NCBI RefSeq assembly: GCF_000411975.1
Contig: NZ_ASXG01000073.1
Coordinates: 50,356-114,355 of the forward strand
Direction of reading: 5' to 3'
Length of the DNA: 64,000 nucleotides
DNA from: Amycolatopsis orientalis DSM 43388
GTDB lineage: Bacteria > Actinomycetota > Actinomycetes > Mycobacteriales > Pseudonocardiaceae
In this document: positions 51,111-61,431 of the stretch, piece by piece
Layout: every line of letters begins with the position of its first letter
How positions within the stretch are numbered: the first letter of the stretch is position 1
Notes under the pieces: generated by a model
Told to the model about the DNA's origin: nothing
What the model saw: only the letters and a program-made list of their open reading frames with translations
Databases searched by the model: none
Position numbers and translations under genes: made by a program

Positions 51111-51878
51111 TCAGCCTCGGCCCAGCAGCCTTTTCAGCTGGGCCAGGCGGCGTTGCACGCCCCACTCCGCGACCCGGAAGAACGCCTCGGACATGATGCC
51201 GCCGCTCATCTTCGACACGCCGATCTCCCGGTCGGTGAAGGTGATCGGCACCTCGACGATGTCGAATCCGGCGTCCGCGGTGCGGCGCGTGAGGTCGATC
51301 TGGAAGCAGTAGCCGTGCGAGGCGACCTCGTTCAGCGCCAGCTTCTCCAGGACCGGACGCCGGTACGCGCGGAACCCGGCGGTCATGTCCGCGACCTTGA
51401 TGCCCAGCGCGATCCGCGAGTAGAGGTTCGCCCCGCGCGAGAGCAGCGTCCGGCGCAGCGGCCAGTTCACCGTGCTCCCGCCGGGCACGTACCGCGACCC
51501 GATGGACAGGTCCGAGTCGCGGACGGCGTCCAGCAGCCGGGGCAGGTCCTCCGGCGCGTGCGAACCGTCGGCGTCCATCTCCACGAACGTCGCGTAGCCG
51601 CGCTCCAGCCCCCAGTGGAACCCGGCGATGTAGGCCTTGCCGAGGCCTTCCTTCGCGGTGCGGTGCAGCACGTGCACCCGCTTGTCCGCGGCCGCGCGCT
51701 CGTCGGCGAGCTCGCCGGTGCCGTCCGGGCTGCCGTCGTCGACGACGAGCACGTCGACGTCCGGGAGTGCCTTGTGGAGCCGGTCCAGGACCGGGCCGAG
51801 GTTGTCCCGCTCGTTGTACGTCGGGATCACCACCAGCACCGGTTCGATCGTTTCGGCCCCCCGAGGCGCCTGCGCCAT
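51111..51878 (-). CDS. polyprenol monophosphomannose synthase
   Basis: This 255-residue GT2 glycosyltransferase has [37 protein letters not shown], the DXD-like [12 protein letters not shown] and [11 protein letters not shown]. It transfers mannose from GDP-mannose to polyprenol phosphate for lipoglycans and O-mannosylated proteins. The ATG at 51878 follows CGGAGGACACGG. Lnt lies immediately upstream on the same strand; in mycobacteria both are fused as Ppm1. Confidence 0.93.
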   Translation of the reverse strand: MAQAPRGAETIEPVLVVIPTYNERDNLGPVLDRLHKALPDVDVLVVDDGSPDGTGELADERAAADKRVHVLHRTAKEGLGKAYIAGFHWGLERGYATFVEMDADGSHAPEDLPRLLDAVRDSDLSIGSRYVPGGSTVNWPLRRTLLSRGANLYSRIALGIKVADMTAGFRAYRRPVLEKLALNEVASHGYCFQIDLTRRTADAGFDIVEVPITFTDREIGVSKMSGGIMSEAFFRVAEWGVQRRLAQLKRLLGRG

Positions 51879-51901
51879 CCGTGTCCTCCGCATCCGGCGG
51901 G

Positions 51902-53530
51902 TCAGCCCGCCGCTTCCCCTGCTGTGGTCCCCGTTGTCGAGGCCGGCACTGCCGTGCCGCGCCGGGTGCGAAAACGGAGCACGAACCCGCCGGCGACACC
52001 CGCGATCGCCAACGCCAGCAGTCCGTACTCCGTCCACGCACCGATTCGATCCGACAGCGTAGTCTGCGTGCGCAGCGGCACGCGCCCGACCAGGGCATCC
52101 GCCGTGAAAAGCCCGGTGGAGCTGGTGATCGTTCCGTCCGGGGCGACGAGCGCGCTCACCCCGGACACCGCCGACACCACCACCGCGCGCCCGTGCTCGA
52201 CCGCGCGCAGCCGCGCCATGGCCAGCTGCTGGTAGCTCATCTCCCCCGGCCCGTACCACGCGTTGTTGGTCGGCACGACGAGCAGCTCGCCGCCCGCGTT
52301 CGTCGCGTCGCGCGCGGGAGCGTCGAACGCCGACTCGTAGCAGACGAACACCCCGACCTTCGTGCCCGCGACCGACAGCGCGGCGTTGGAGCCGTCGCCG
52401 GGACGCATGTCGAGGGTGTCGTCGACGAACGGCGTCACCAGCCGCGCGATGGCGCGGGCGGGCACGTATTCGCCGAAGGGCACGAGGTCCTTTTTGACGT
52501 AGCGCTGCCCCGGGCCGGTCTTCGGGTCCCAGACGACCGCGGAGTTCTCCGCCGCACCGTCCGGCGTGCGCACGAGCGCGCCGATGATCGCCGGGCTCCC
52601 GAAGGCCGACACCATCTGGTCGACGCCCGGATCGTCGCCGTCCAGCGGGGTCGAGGTTTCCGGCCACAGCAGCAGGTCCGGCTTCGGGGCCTGTCCTGAT
52701 TGGACTTTCTGCAGCAGGCGGGCGCTCTCGGCGAGGGCGTTCGCGCGCAGCACCCCGCGCTGTCCCTGGAGCGCTAGCCCGATGTCCGGGGCGTTTCCCT
52801 GCACCGACGCGACGGTGAGCGAACCGTTCTGCGCTTCGGTGCCGATCGTCGGCCACCACGCGAGCCCGGCCGCCGCGGGGAGCACGGTGAACACGGCCGG
52901 CCACACCAGCGCGCGGTCCCAGGCCTTGCGCGTGTGCCACAGCCGGGCGATCAGCGCGGCCAGGCCGAAACCGGTGAGCACGACGGCGAAACCGACCAGC
53001 GGCGCGCCGCCGACCGAGGCGAGCGACAGGAACGCGCCCTCGGGCTGGCTGAACGCGACCCGGCCCCACGGGAATCCGCCGAGCGGGAACCAGGTGCGCG
53101 GCGTCTCCAGCGCGACGAACACGAGCGCGCCCCAGAGCGGCGCCAGCGGCAGCCGCGCCACGACCCGGATCAGCCATCCGGCGAGTCCGAAGTAGAGCGA
53201 CAGCGCGAACGACAGCGCCAGCCACGGCAGCGGCCCGAAGTCGCGGCCGAGGAAGTCCTGCAGCCACACCAGCAGCGGCACGAAGAACGCCATGCCGAAC
53301 ACGAATCCGTACCCGAACGCGCCGCGGAACGACCGTCCGCGAAGGACGAGAGCGAACGCGGCGAACGCGAGCGGGGCCAGCCACCACAGCGGGCGCGGCG
53401 CGAAGCTGAGGTAGTAGCCGTAGCCGGTCGCCGCCGTCACCGCGACGCGCGCGAGCCAGGGCTTCCACGCCCGCTTTCGCTTGGTCTTGTGCGGAACGCC
53501 CGATTCGGCGTCCGCCACGCTCACTGCCAC
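51902..53530 (-). CDS. lnt: apolipoprotein N-acyltransferase
   Basis: This 542-residue protein has about six to seven N-terminal transmembrane helices (residues 25-215) followed by a nitrilase-like periplasmic-side domain with the catalytic triad Glu in [10 protein letters not shown], Lys in [12 protein letters not shown] and Cys in [13 protein letters not shown]-terminal helix (about 485-510) anchors it. It adds the third acyl chain to lipoproteins. Only 23 bases separate it from the Ppm synthase gene. Confidence 0.93.
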   Translation of the reverse strand: MAVSVADAESGVPHKTKRKRAWKPWLARVAVTAATGYGYYLSFAPRPLWWLAPLAFAAFALVLRGRSFRGAFGYGFVFGMAFFVPLLVWLQDFLGRDFGPLPWLALSFALSLYFGLAGWLIRVVARLPLAPLWGALVFVALETPRTWFPLGGFPWGRVAFSQPEGAFLSLASVGGAPLVGFAVVLTGFGLAALIARLWHTRKAWDRALVWPAVFTVLPAAAGLAWWPTIGTEAQNGSLTVASVQGNAPDIGLALQGQRGVLRANALAESARLLQKVQSGQAPKPDLLLWPETSTPLDGDDPGVDQMVSAFGSPAIIGALVRTPDGAAENSAVVWDPKTGPGQRYVKKDLVPFGEYVPARAIARLVTPFVDDTLDMRPGDGSNAALSVAGTKVGVFVCYESAFDAPARDATNAGGELLVVPTNNAWYGPGEMSYQQLAMARLRAVEHGRAVVVSAVSGVSALVAPDGTITSSTGLFTADALVGRVPLRTQTTLSDRIGAWTEYGLLALAIAGVAGGFVLRFRTRRGTAVPASTTGTTAGEAAG

Positions 53531-53540
53531 ACCCGGAACT

Positions 53541-55142
53541 CTAAGCGGACGGCGTGAACTCGTCGTAGATGACCGTGCCGCCGCGGACCGTGCGCAGGCA
53601 GCGCGGCAGCGGCGTGCCCGGTTCCAGCCTCGGCAGCGGCGGCACGCCCGAACGCGGGTCGGTGGACCAGCGCTGCACGCGGCTGTCGGCGGTCGCGACG
53701 ACGAGGTCGGCCGCGTCCCAGATCGCGTAGTGCGCCGGCGCGCCGGGGACGAGGCTTCCGGTCACTCCGTCGTTGACGCCGGCCGCGCGGTGTCCGGCGC
53801 GCGTGTGCGCGGTGAACGCGGCGCGGGCGGAGAGCCGCGCCTCGGGGGTGTGGTGGTGCACGGCCGCCCGGACCGCCGCCCACGGGTCGACCGCGCACAC
53901 CGGAGCGTCGCTGCCGAAGGCGAGCACGACGCCTTCCGCGGCGAGCTGCGCGAACGGGTTCAGCGCTGCGGCCCGGGCGCCGAGACGTTCCGCGTACATG
54001 CCGGAGTCGCCGCCCCAGGCTTCGTCGAACAACGGCTGCACGGACGCGACGACGCCCCATCCGGCAAGTGCGCGCGCCTGGTCCGCGGTCACCATCTCCA
54101 GGTGCTCGAGCCGGTGGTGCCGCGCCGCGAGCGCACGCTGGCCGACCTGCTTCTCGGCGAGCCGGAACCCTTCGACCACCTCGCCGACCGCGGCGTCGCC
54201 GATGACGTGGAAACCGGCCTGCAATCCGGCTTCGGTGCAGGCGACGAGGTGATCGGCGATGACCCCGGCGTCGGCGTAGAGGGAACCGGAGGCGCCCGGC
54301 TCGTCCGAGTACGGCGCGGTCAAGGCCGCGGTGCGGGAGCCGAGGGCGCCGTCGACGAACAGGTCTCCGGCGAGCCCGTGCGCGCCGAGGCGGCGGGCGG
54401 TGTCGAAGCCGTTCAGTTCGCCCCAGTAGCCGACGACCTCGGGCAGGGCCGGATCGGCCAGCGCGAGGAGGTCGGCGAAGTCTTCCTCGCCGGAGATGTC
54501 CGGGCCCGCGCATTCGTGGACCGACACGATGCCCCGCGCGGCGGCCGTCGCGAGGAACGCGCGCTGCGCGGCCTGGCGCTGGGCGCGGGTGACCGCGTCG
54601 CGGGCCGCTCCCCGGACGAGATGGTGCGCGGCGCGGGTGAGCGGGCCGTCAGCGGACCATCCGGCGGCGGCCTCGACGCCGGGCGCGAGTGTGGCCAGCG
54701 CGCTCGACACGAGAGCGGAGTGGACGTCGACGCGGCTCAGGTAGACGGGGGTGTCCCCGGCGGCGGCGTCGAGTTCTGCCCGGCTCGGCAGCCGCTGCTC
54801 GGTCCAGGACGACTCGTCCCAGCCGTGCGCGAGCAGCACTTGCCCGGGAACGACGGCGTCGCGCACCGCGGCGAGCAGTTCGCCGGAGCTGCGGACCGCG
54901 GTCAGGTCGAGCCCGGTCAGGTGCAGCCCGGTGGAGGTCGCGTGCACGTGCGCGTCCACGAACGCCGGCGCGACGAACGCCCCGTCCAGGTCGACGACCT
55001 CGGCGTCCGGATGCAGCGCGCGGGCCGGGGCGTCCTGGCCGACCCACACCACGGTGCCGCCGGAGACCGCCATCGCGGTCGCGTCCGGGGAGGACGGGGT
55101 GTAGACGCGGCCGCCGAGCAGGAGCGTGGTGCTGTCGTTCAC
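53541..55142 (-). CDS. amidohydrolase, YtcJ-like
   Basis: This 533-residue amidohydrolase-3 family protein has FVDAHVHATSTGLHL (metal-binding HxH), HLEHLEMVTADQARALAG, FGSDAPVCAVDPWAAV and GSLVPGAPAHYAIWD. YtcJ-like enzymes hydrolyse N-acyl or formamide bonds; the substrate is unknown. It is cytoplasmic by sequence. It is divergent from lysine 2,3-aminomutase and converges with nothing; lnt follows on the same strand 11 bases after its stop. Confidence 0.88.
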   Translation of the reverse strand: MNDSTTLLLGGRVYTPSSPDATAMAVSGGTVVWVGQDAPARALHPDAEVVDLDGAFVAPAFVDAHVHATSTGLHLTGLDLTAVRSSGELLAAVRDAVVPGQVLLAHGWDESSWTEQRLPSRAELDAAAGDTPVYLSRVDVHSALVSSALATLAPGVEAAAGWSADGPLTRAAHHLVRGAARDAVTRAQRQAAQRAFLATAAARGIVSVHECAGPDISGEEDFADLLALADPALPEVVGYWGELNGFDTARRLGAHGLAGDLFVDGALGSRTAALTAPYSDEPGASGSLYADAGVIADHLVACTEAGLQAGFHVIGDAAVGEVVEGFRLAEKQVGQRALAARHHRLEHLEMVTADQARALAGWGVVASVQPLFDEAWGGDSGMYAERLGARAAALNPFAQLAAEGVVLAFGSDAPVCAVDPWAAVRAAVHHHTPEARLSARAAFTAHTRAGHRAAGVNDGVTGSLVPGAPAHYAIWDAADLVVATADSRVQRWSTDPRSGVPPLPRLEPGTPLPRCLRTVRGGTVIYDEFTPSA

Positions 55143-55263
55143 TCCCCGAGTCTCCCGCCTGGTCTTCCGACCAGGGCAGACCGGGTCGTCGGGCAGAAAG
55201 ATTTACGGCGGACTAACGTTATGGCAGGATATTTTTACGCGTTCCCGACGACTTGGAGTACAG

Positions 55264-56655
55264 ATGACTGCGATCCAGGAACCTGTGCCGACTGCCGCCG
55301 CCTTCGACCAGCCGTACGAGTACGTCCGCGCCGAGTTGGTGGAACCCGACTGGCGCCGCTTCCCCGGCTGGCACGACGTGACCGAGGCAGAGTGGCGGGA
55401 CGCCCAATGGCAGCGCGTGCACTGCGTGCGCAACGTCAAGCAGCTGCGAGCCCTGATGGGCGACCTGCTGGAAGACCGGTTCTACGAGGACCTGCTCGCC
55501 GACCAGCGCGAAATGGCCACCATGTCGATGCTGCTGCCGCCGCAGATGATCAACACGATGGCCCCGCACGCGGGCACCGACCCGGCGAAGGTCACCGAGG
55601 CGTTCTACGCCGACCCGATCCGCCGCTACATGCTTCCCGTGCGCAGCGACCGGCACCCGGTGTGGCCCAGCCACCCGCACGCCGAACGGGACTCGCTGCA
55701 CGAGGCCGAGATGTGGGTGGTCGAGGGGCTCACCCACCGCTACCCGACGAAGGTGCTGGCCGAGATGATCTCGACCTGCCCGCAGTACTGCGGGCACTGC
55801 ACCCGGATGGACCTCGTCGGCAACTCGACCGAGCAGGTCGAGAAGCACAAGCTCGCGCTCAAGCCGGTCGACCGGCAGGACGCCATGATCGACTACCTCA
55901 AGCGCACCCCCGGCGTCCGCGACGTGGTCGTCTCCGGCGGCGACGTGGCGAACGTTCCGTGGCCGCAGCTGGAGTCTTTCCTGATGCGCCTGATGGACAT
56001 CGAGACCGTGCGCGACATCCGCCTCGCCACCAAGGCCCTCGCCGCGCTTCCGCAGCACTGGCTCCAGCCGAAGGTGACCGAAGGCCTGCAGCGAGTCGCG
56101 CTGACGGCTCAGGCGCGCGGGGTGAACCTGGCGATCCACACGCACGTGAACCACGCGCAGTCGGTGACGCCGCTCGTCGCGGAAGCGGCGCGGACGGCGT
56201 TGCAGGTCGGGGTGCGCGATGTGCGGAACCAGGGCGTGCTGATGCGCGGGGTCAATGCCACTCCGGCGGCGCTGTTGGATCTTTGCTTCGCGTTGCAGGG
56301 CGAGGCCAACATCCTGCCGTACTACTTCTACATGTGCGACATGATTCCGAATGCGGAGCACTGGCGGGTGGCCGTGTGGGAAGCGCAGGAATTGCAGCAC
56401 TCGATCATGGGGTATTTGCCGGGGTACGCGACGCCGCGGATTGTGTGCGACGTTCCCTACGTCGGGAAGCGGTGGGTGCACCAGCTCGCCGAGTACGACC
56501 GGGATCTGGGGATTTCGTACTGGACGAAGAACTACCGGACCGGGATCGAGCACGAGGATCCGGAGGCGTTGCAGCGGAAGTACCCGTATTACGACCCGAT
56601 CCAGACGCTGCCCGAGGCCGGGCAGAAGTGGTGGGGCGAGCAGCGGGACCGCTGA
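55264..56655 (+). CDS. kamA: lysine 2,3-aminomutase (radical SAM)
   Basis: This 463-residue enzyme has CPQYCGHC (residues about 172-179), the radical-SAM CxxxCxxC cluster motif, and KamA-type sequences THRYPTKVLAEMIST, RDVVVSGGDVANVPW and THVNHAQSVTPLVAEA. It needs SAM, a 4Fe-4S cluster and PLP; the PLP-binding Lys lies in the C-terminal part. It interconverts lysine and beta-lysine or a related amino acid. The start is ATG 55264. No classic lysine-fermentation genes are adjacent, so a beta-amino acid for a natural product is possible. Confidence 0.9.
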   Translation: MTAIQEPVPTAAAFDQPYEYVRAELVEPDWRRFPGWHDVTEAEWRDAQWQRVHCVRNVKQLRALMGDLLEDRFYEDLLADQREMATMSMLLPPQMINTMAPHAGTDPAKVTEAFYADPIRRYMLPVRSDRHPVWPSHPHAERDSLHEAEMWVVEGLTHRYPTKVLAEMISTCPQYCGHCTRMDLVGNSTEQVEKHKLALKPVDRQDAMIDYLKRTPGVRDVVVSGGDVANVPWPQLESFLMRLMDIETVRDIRLATKALAALPQHWLQPKVTEGLQRVALTAQARGVNLAIHTHVNHAQSVTPLVAEAARTALQVGVRDVRNQGVLMRGVNATPAALLDLCFALQGEANILPYYFYMCDMIPNAEHWRVAVWEAQELQHSIMGYLPGYATPRIVCDVPYVGKRWVHQLAEYDRDLGISYWTKNYRTGIEHEDPEALQRKYPYYDPIQTLPEAGQKWWGEQRDR

Positions 56656-56670
56656 TCCCGTTTGTCCGCG

Positions 56671-56713
56671 GCCGGGTGGCGGATCCGCGGTCGACGGCCG
56701 ACCGTCACCCGGC
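56671..56713 (+). terminator. hairpin after kamA
   Basis: GCCGGGTG (56671-56678) pairs with CACCCGGC (56706-56713), and an inner GGTCG-ACGG-CCGACC stem strengthens it. It begins 16 bases after the kamA stop. Confidence 0.55.
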
Positions 56714-56846
56714 TCCGCGCCCTGCCGTGGACGAGCCGCGCCGTGGCAGAAGACCGGTTCCGGCGAAACACCCGGAGCGACCTGGTCGACGGTAGTCGGC
56801 ATTTTCGCCGTCCCCGGACCGGGCCGGATCTCACGATGATCGTTTC

Positions 56847-57986
56847 ATGTTCCGCCGCCAGACCGCCGTCCTGCTGGGTGCCATCGCTCTTTTCGCCGCC
56901 GCGTGTTCGTCGCCGCCCGACATCGCTCCCCCGCCGCTCAGCGGGTCGTTGATAGTGGCTGGCAAGGACCAGGCCGGGCAGCCTGCGGTGTGGCGGGTGG
57001 CCGAAGGGGCCACGACGCCGCTGCTGACCGGGAACACGGCACCGCAGCTGCCTGCCGTGGCGCTGTCGCCGGACGGCCGGACCCTCGCCTACGTCAACCG
57101 CGCCAGCCGGATCGTGCTGCACGACGTCAGTGCCGGGACCGAGATCGTCGCCGAAGCGTCGGTGACCAGTCCGCTGTGCGTGACCTGGGCGCCCGACAGC
57201 GCGCACGTCGCGATCACCGCCGAACAAGGGGTCTACACCGCCGACCGCAAGGGTGCCGTGGCCGGTCTCGTCACCCGGCCCAGCGGCAGTTACCGCGAGA
57301 CCGGGCCCGGCTCCTCCGGTCAGTACCGGGACGTCGTGTCCGGGATGACGTGCGCCCTCTGGGGCGACCCGGACACGGTGCTGCTCAGCCGCTACAACGG
57401 CGATCTGCCCTCGGTGATCCCGGACAGCAGCGGCGCGCTCGCGCCGAACACGACAGTCGTCGGCCGCGTCAGCACCGGCGCTGTCCAGGACCTGCCCGAG
57501 AAGGAAGACCTGCTGAACACCTGCCAAGGGCACGTGCTGCTGCACCGGGCACCCGATCCGGTCGTGGTCGGCCCGACGCTCCTCGCGGACGCCTCCGACC
57601 TGTCGCACACCACCGAAGTGCCGCTGGGCCGCAGCGACGACGTGTGGTTCTTCCAGCCGGGAACCTGTGCGCTCGTGGTCGTTTCGCACCCGGGCGACGA
57701 GGACAGCTACGACCGCACCGTCAAGCTGCTCGACCCGGTCACCGGGCAGGAACGCAGTTCCCGCACGCTGCCGATCGCGCTGGGCGGGGACAGCGGGATC
57801 GGCGAACCTGCCGGCCGCACCATGTTCGTCCCGTCACCGGCGCCCGGCGCGCTCGCCACGGCGTACGCGGACCGCAACACCCACCAGCTGATCGTGGCGG
57901 ACCTGGCCACCGGCGGCACCCGCCGTCTGGACGGGCCGTGGAGCGAGGCCACCGAGGTGCTCGGCTGGACTCCCGGCGCGCGGTAG
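56847..57986 (+). CDS. lipoprotein with WD40/TolB-like repeats
   Basis: This 379-residue exported lipoprotein has the lipobox LFAAACSS (Cys about residue 20) after a short hydrophobic signal. Two beta-propeller-like motifs are clear (VALSPDGRTLAYVNRAS; VTWAPDSAHVAIT) and the remainder looks propeller-like. It resembles the LpqB-type C-terminal domain only loosely. The start is ATG 56847. Its role is unknown; cell-surface binding is likely. Lipoprotein maturation by the Lnt encoded nearby is consistent. Confidence 0.85.
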   Translation: MFRRQTAVLLGAIALFAAACSSPPDIAPPPLSGSLIVAGKDQAGQPAVWRVAEGATTPLLTGNTAPQLPAVALSPDGRTLAYVNRASRIVLHDVSAGTEIVAEASVTSPLCVTWAPDSAHVAITAEQGVYTADRKGAVAGLVTRPSGSYRETGPGSSGQYRDVVSGMTCALWGDPDTVLLSRYNGDLPSVIPDSSGALAPNTTVVGRVSTGAVQDLPEKEDLLNTCQGHVLLHRAPDPVVVGPTLLADASDLSHTTEVPLGRSDDVWFFQPGTCALVVVSHPGDEDSYDRTVKLLDPVTGQERSSRTLPIALGGDSGIGEPAGRTMFVPSPAPGALATAYADRNTHQLIVADLATGGTRRLDGPWSEATEVLGWTPGAR

Positions 57987-58017
57987 GACCCCGGCTGCTG
58001 CGACCGCAGCTCACCGG

Positions 58018-59451
58018 TCAACCGGTCCGGCGGGATCGATCGCCCCGTTCCACCGGCTCACCCCCGAGTACCGCCGCCGGTGGCCTGGTCGCCGTACGGC
58101 CGCCGATCGCGCACAGGGCGGCGGCGAAGGCGAAAACCGTTGCCTCGTAAGTCATCCCGTGCCACAACGCGCCGCTCGCGGTCGCGGCCGGTGCGGCGTA
58201 GGCCATCCCGGCGAACGTGACGCCCAACGTCCCGCCCAGTTGTTGCGCCGTGGGAAGCAGGCCGGAAACCGAGGTCGCCGCCTCGGGGCGCGCCCTGGCG
58301 ATGATCCGGGTGAAGGCCGACGCGGTGAACACCCCGAAAGCGACTCCGCCGGCGCACAACGCGAGCCAGTACAACCAGAGCAGGTCGTCGTCGCCGAGGA
58401 GTACCGGGACGGCGACCGACACCAGTCCCATCGCGAGCGAGGAAGCGGCGAGCGCCCGGGGGCCGAGCCGCCTGTTGCCGGCGATCCGGCTCCCGGCCAG
58501 CGCTCCGACGGCGTACGGGGTGAGGCTCAGCCCGGTCTGCAGCGGACTCCAGCCCTTGACGGCCTGCAGATGCATCGACAGCAGCAGGGTGAAAGACGGC
58601 ACGCCCGCGTTGAACACCAGCACGGCGACCAGCCCCCGCCGCGTCGCCGGTTCGGACCACGTGGACGGTTGCACAAGCGGATCTGCCGCCCGGCGCTGGG
58701 AATGCACGAAACCGGTCAGCGACGCCGCGGCCAGCGCCAGGCTCGCCCAGGTCCAGGGCAGCCACCCGGTCTCGCGTCCCATGGCCAGCGGGAACACCAG
58801 CAGGGCGAACCCCAGCAGGCTCAGCGCCGCACCGGCCGGATCGACGCGCTGGGGTTCGCGTCCGCCGCGGACGGACGGCAGCGCGGGAGAGAACGCGAGG
58901 GCGGCGATCCCGACCGGAACGACCGCCAGCATCGCGGCCCGCCAGCCCAGTCCCAGCGGATCCAGCTGGGTCAGCACGCCGCCGAGCACCGGGCCGGCGA
59001 GCGAGGCCGCCGCCATCGTCGCGCCGAAGGCGCTCAGCGCGGCGGGACGGCGGTCCGCGGGCACCGCCGACTGGATGATCGACAGGATCTGCGGCGCCAT
59101 CAGACCGCTGCCGAAACCCTGCAGGGCGCGCGCGGCGATCAGCACCCACGCGTCCGGCGCGGCAGCCGCCCCGATCGAGGCGGCGGTGAACAACGCCATC
59201 CCGGTGACGAACATCCGGCGGTAGCCGTACTTGTCCCCCAGCCGCGCGGAGACGATCAGCGAACAGGCGTAGGTGAGGGTGTAGGCGGCGAGAACCAGCT
59301 GGGTCTCCGCCGCCCCGGCGCGCAGGTCCCGCTGGACGTCCACCACGCCGACCTGCATGACCGTGACGCTGAACAACTGCACGAAGGTGCCGGAGAGCAC
59401 GATCGGCAGCAGCAGCCGGCGGGAGGGCGGCGAAAGACGCACCGCGCTCAT
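58018..59451 (-). CDS. MFS transporter, DHA2/EmrB type
   Basis: This 477-residue protein has about fourteen transmembrane helices, SARLGDKYGYRRMFVTGM (motif A), and GFGSGLMAPQIL and AGPVLGGVLTQLDPLGLGWR (motif C), all typical of DHA2 drug exporters. It follows an alpha/beta hydrolase gene with a four-base overlap, so the two are one operon, divergent from a LysR regulator. Confidence 0.9.
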   Translation of the reverse strand: MSAVRLSPPSRRLLLPIVLSGTFVQLFSVTVMQVGVVDVQRDLRAGAAETQLVLAAYTLTYACSLIVSARLGDKYGYRRMFVTGMALFTAASIGAAAAPDAWVLIAARALQGFGSGLMAPQILSIIQSAVPADRRPAALSAFGATMAAASLAGPVLGGVLTQLDPLGLGWRAAMLAVVPVGIAALAFSPALPSVRGGREPQRVDPAGAALSLLGFALLVFPLAMGRETGWLPWTWASLALAAASLTGFVHSQRRAADPLVQPSTWSEPATRRGLVAVLVFNAGVPSFTLLLSMHLQAVKGWSPLQTGLSLTPYAVGALAGSRIAGNRRLGPRALAASSLAMGLVSVAVPVLLGDDDLLWLYWLALCAGGVAFGVFTASAFTRIIARARPEAATSVSGLLPTAQQLGGTLGVTFAGMAYAAPAATASGALWHGMTYEATVFAFAAALCAIGGRTATRPPAAVLGGEPVERGDRSRRTG

Positions 59452-60317
59452 CGGCCGGACCGGTCCAGGGCGACCGCGGTGAGCGTCGCCGCCAGCTCGT
59501 CCGGCCGGGTCGCGAACGGGGAATGGCCGCCCGGCAGGGAGTGCACGCGGAACGGATTCTCCGGCGTCAGCAGGTCCGCCTCGGCGATCATCAGGTCCTG
59601 AGTCGCCGGCGGCAGGGCGAGATCGTCGGTCAGCCGCAGGTAGGCGCGGGGAATCCGGCCCCAGCGCGCCGCGGACACCGGGACCGGCGTGGTGAAGTTC
59701 GCGAACGGGAGGTCGGGGTGCAGGAACTGCCGCCACGAATCCGGGCTGCCGGCGGGGAGATCGCTGAGGAACGCCCGGCGGATGCCCTCGGTGACCGCCG
59801 GGTCCGCGGAGAGCGGGTTGATCCGGATCGCGCCGAGTTCGGCCGGATCGCCGACCGGCGGGATCCGGACCGCCCCCGCGTTCTGCTCCGCTTCGATGTA
59901 GTCGGCGAACCGGGGCCGTCCCGCCGGCACGAACGAGGACAGATAGACCAGCCGGTCGACGAGTTCCGGCGCCTGCTCCGCGGCGCCGGACGCGGCCGAA
60001 CCGCCGGCGCTGTGCGCGACCAGGACGACGTTCCGGTACCGGGTGCGGGCATTGCCGAGCGCGTCGAGCACGACGTCGACGCTGTCCTGCATGGTCACGC
60101 CGTGCAGAGCCGACTTTTCGCTGGCGAAACCGGGCTGGCCAGGCAGGAAGTACCCGCTGGGGACCGGCGCGCCGAGCCCGCTGCCGGGCAGGTCCACGGC
60201 GACGCTGGCGACGCCGTGCCGCGCGAGTGCGCGCTGCGTCGACGTCCAGTGCGAGGCGGAATGCCAGGCGCCGTGCACGAGCAGGAGGACGGTCTCGGAC
60301 GAGGAGGGTCGGGTCAC
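59448..60317 (-). CDS. alpha/beta hydrolase
   Basis: This 289-residue hydrolase has LLLVHGAWHSASHW (oxyanion), VAVDLPGSGLGAPVP, the nucleophile elbow VLVAHSAGGS (Ser about 110) and the catalytic His in LPGGHSPF. It is like EstC/salicylate-esterase-type enzymes. GTG 60317 is favoured because GAAGGATCTCCA lies before it; the frame stays open to GTG 60356. It is co-transcribed with the DHA2 transporter, suggesting a substrate is hydrolysed and exported. Confidence 0.85.
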   Translation of the reverse strand: MTRPSSSETVLLLVHGAWHSASHWTSTQRALARHGVASVAVDLPGSGLGAPVPSGYFLPGQPGFASEKSALHGVTMQDSVDVVLDALGNARTRYRNVVLVAHSAGGSAASGAAEQAPELVDRLVYLSSFVPAGRPRFADYIEAEQNAGAVRIPPVGDPAELGAIRINPLSADPAVTEGIRRAFLSDLPAGSPDSWRQFLHPDLPFANFTTPVPVSAARWGRIPRAYLRLTDDLALPPATQDLMIAEADLLTPENPFRVHSLPGGHSPFATRPDELAATLTAVALDRSGR

Positions 60318-60409
60318 TGGAGATCCTTCGGAAGCGTCGATCACGGACCTCTCCACCGCACACCGGTGCCGGCGCGTTATCCATCGCTATATCTCACGTG
60401 GGGCCGCGT

Positions 60410-60426
60410 GATACTTCGCAGGTATC
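60410..60426. promoter_or_regulatory. GATAC-N7-GTATC inverted repeat before lysR
   Basis: GATAC (60410-60414) and GTATC (60422-60426) are separated by seven bases and end directly before the GTG of the LysR gene. It has the size of a LysR box or an autoregulatory site. Confidence 0.55.
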
Positions 60427-61386
60427 GTGACCGCCGTGGAAGCCCGTCATCTCCGGTACGCGTTGGCCCTCGCCGAGCATCAGCACTTCGGCCGCGCCGC
60501 TGCCTCCTTGGGCATCGCCCAGCCGCCGTTGTCGACGCAGATCGCCGCGCTCGAGCGCGAAGTCGGCGAACGGCTTTTCGACCGAACCGCGCGCGGCGTG
60601 CTGCCCACGGCCGCCGGGGACGCGTTCCTCGCCAGGGCGCGCAGCGCGCTCGCCGAGATGAGCCTCGCGCTGATCGACGCGGGCCGCGCGGCGCGCGGGG
60701 AGACCGGGCGGCTGCGGCTCGGGTTCATCGGGTCCGCGCTGCTCGATCCGCTGCCGGGGGTGATCGGCCGGTTCCGCCGGACCCATCCGGACGTTCGGAT
60801 GACCCTGCAGGAGCTGGACAGTTCCGCCGGGTCCGCCGCATTGCTCGCGGGCGAGCTGGATGTGGCGGTCGGACGGGGCAGCCCCCGCGGGACCGGCGCG
60901 GAGCAGCTGGTCACCGTGCCCATCGGTTCCGACCACCTGGTGGCCGCGGTTTCGGCGGGGCATCCCTTCGCCGGCCGCCAGTCTGTCGACGTCGCGCAAA
61001 TCGCCCGCGAGCCGCTCGTGGTCAGCGCGGACGCGGCCGGCTCCTATCTCCGGTCGATATTCGAGCCCGCCGTCCTCGACGGGGCCACCCTGGCGCGCGA
61101 CATCCACACGATCGCCGGGCTGGCCGCCTGCTCCGCGGGGGTCGGCCTCGGTCCGGAACGGATGCGGCTGATCGCTCGCAAGGACATCCGGTTCTGCGCC
61201 GTCGAGCCGCGGTTCCGGCTGCCGGATCTGCAGATGTCTTTCCGGGCGGCCGATTCCTCGCCGGTGCTGGCCGCTTTCCTTTCGGTGGTCCGGCAGAACT
61301 GCGCCGACGTCGGCAGCCGGCTCGACGACCTCCTCGCCCGGCATCCGGCTGCCACTGGGCGGCAGCCGGCGCTTGGCGCCTCGTGA
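60427..61386 (+). CDS. LysR family transcriptional regulator
   Basis: This 319-residue protein has an N-terminal HTH (residues 5-65: EARHLRYALALAEHQHFGRAA, then QPPLSTQIAALEREVG) and a C-terminal periplasmic-binding-like effector domain (LRLGFIGSALLDPLPG; HPFAGRQ). GTG 60427 or 60436 starts it. It is divergent from the hydrolase/DHA2 operon and probably activates it. Confidence 0.92.
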   Translation: MTAVEARHLRYALALAEHQHFGRAAASLGIAQPPLSTQIAALEREVGERLFDRTARGVLPTAAGDAFLARARSALAEMSLALIDAGRAARGETGRLRLGFIGSALLDPLPGVIGRFRRTHPDVRMTLQELDSSAGSAALLAGELDVAVGRGSPRGTGAEQLVTVPIGSDHLVAAVSAGHPFAGRQSVDVAQIAREPLVVSADAAGSYLRSIFEPAVLDGATLARDIHTIAGLAACSAGVGLGPERMRLIARKDIRFCAVEPRFRLPDLQMSFRAADSSPVLAAFLSVVRQNCADVGSRLDDLLARHPAATGRQPALGAS

Positions 61387-61431
61387 CCGGTCCGGCGACA
61401 CTGGAACACTCGCTCGCCGCAAGGGAGAAAC

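Noticed and set aside
53481..56795. 1104-codon forward frame spanning the amidohydrolase and kamA
   Set aside because: The longest frame of the window is nonetheless a shadow; it runs antisense to one real gene and out of frame with another.
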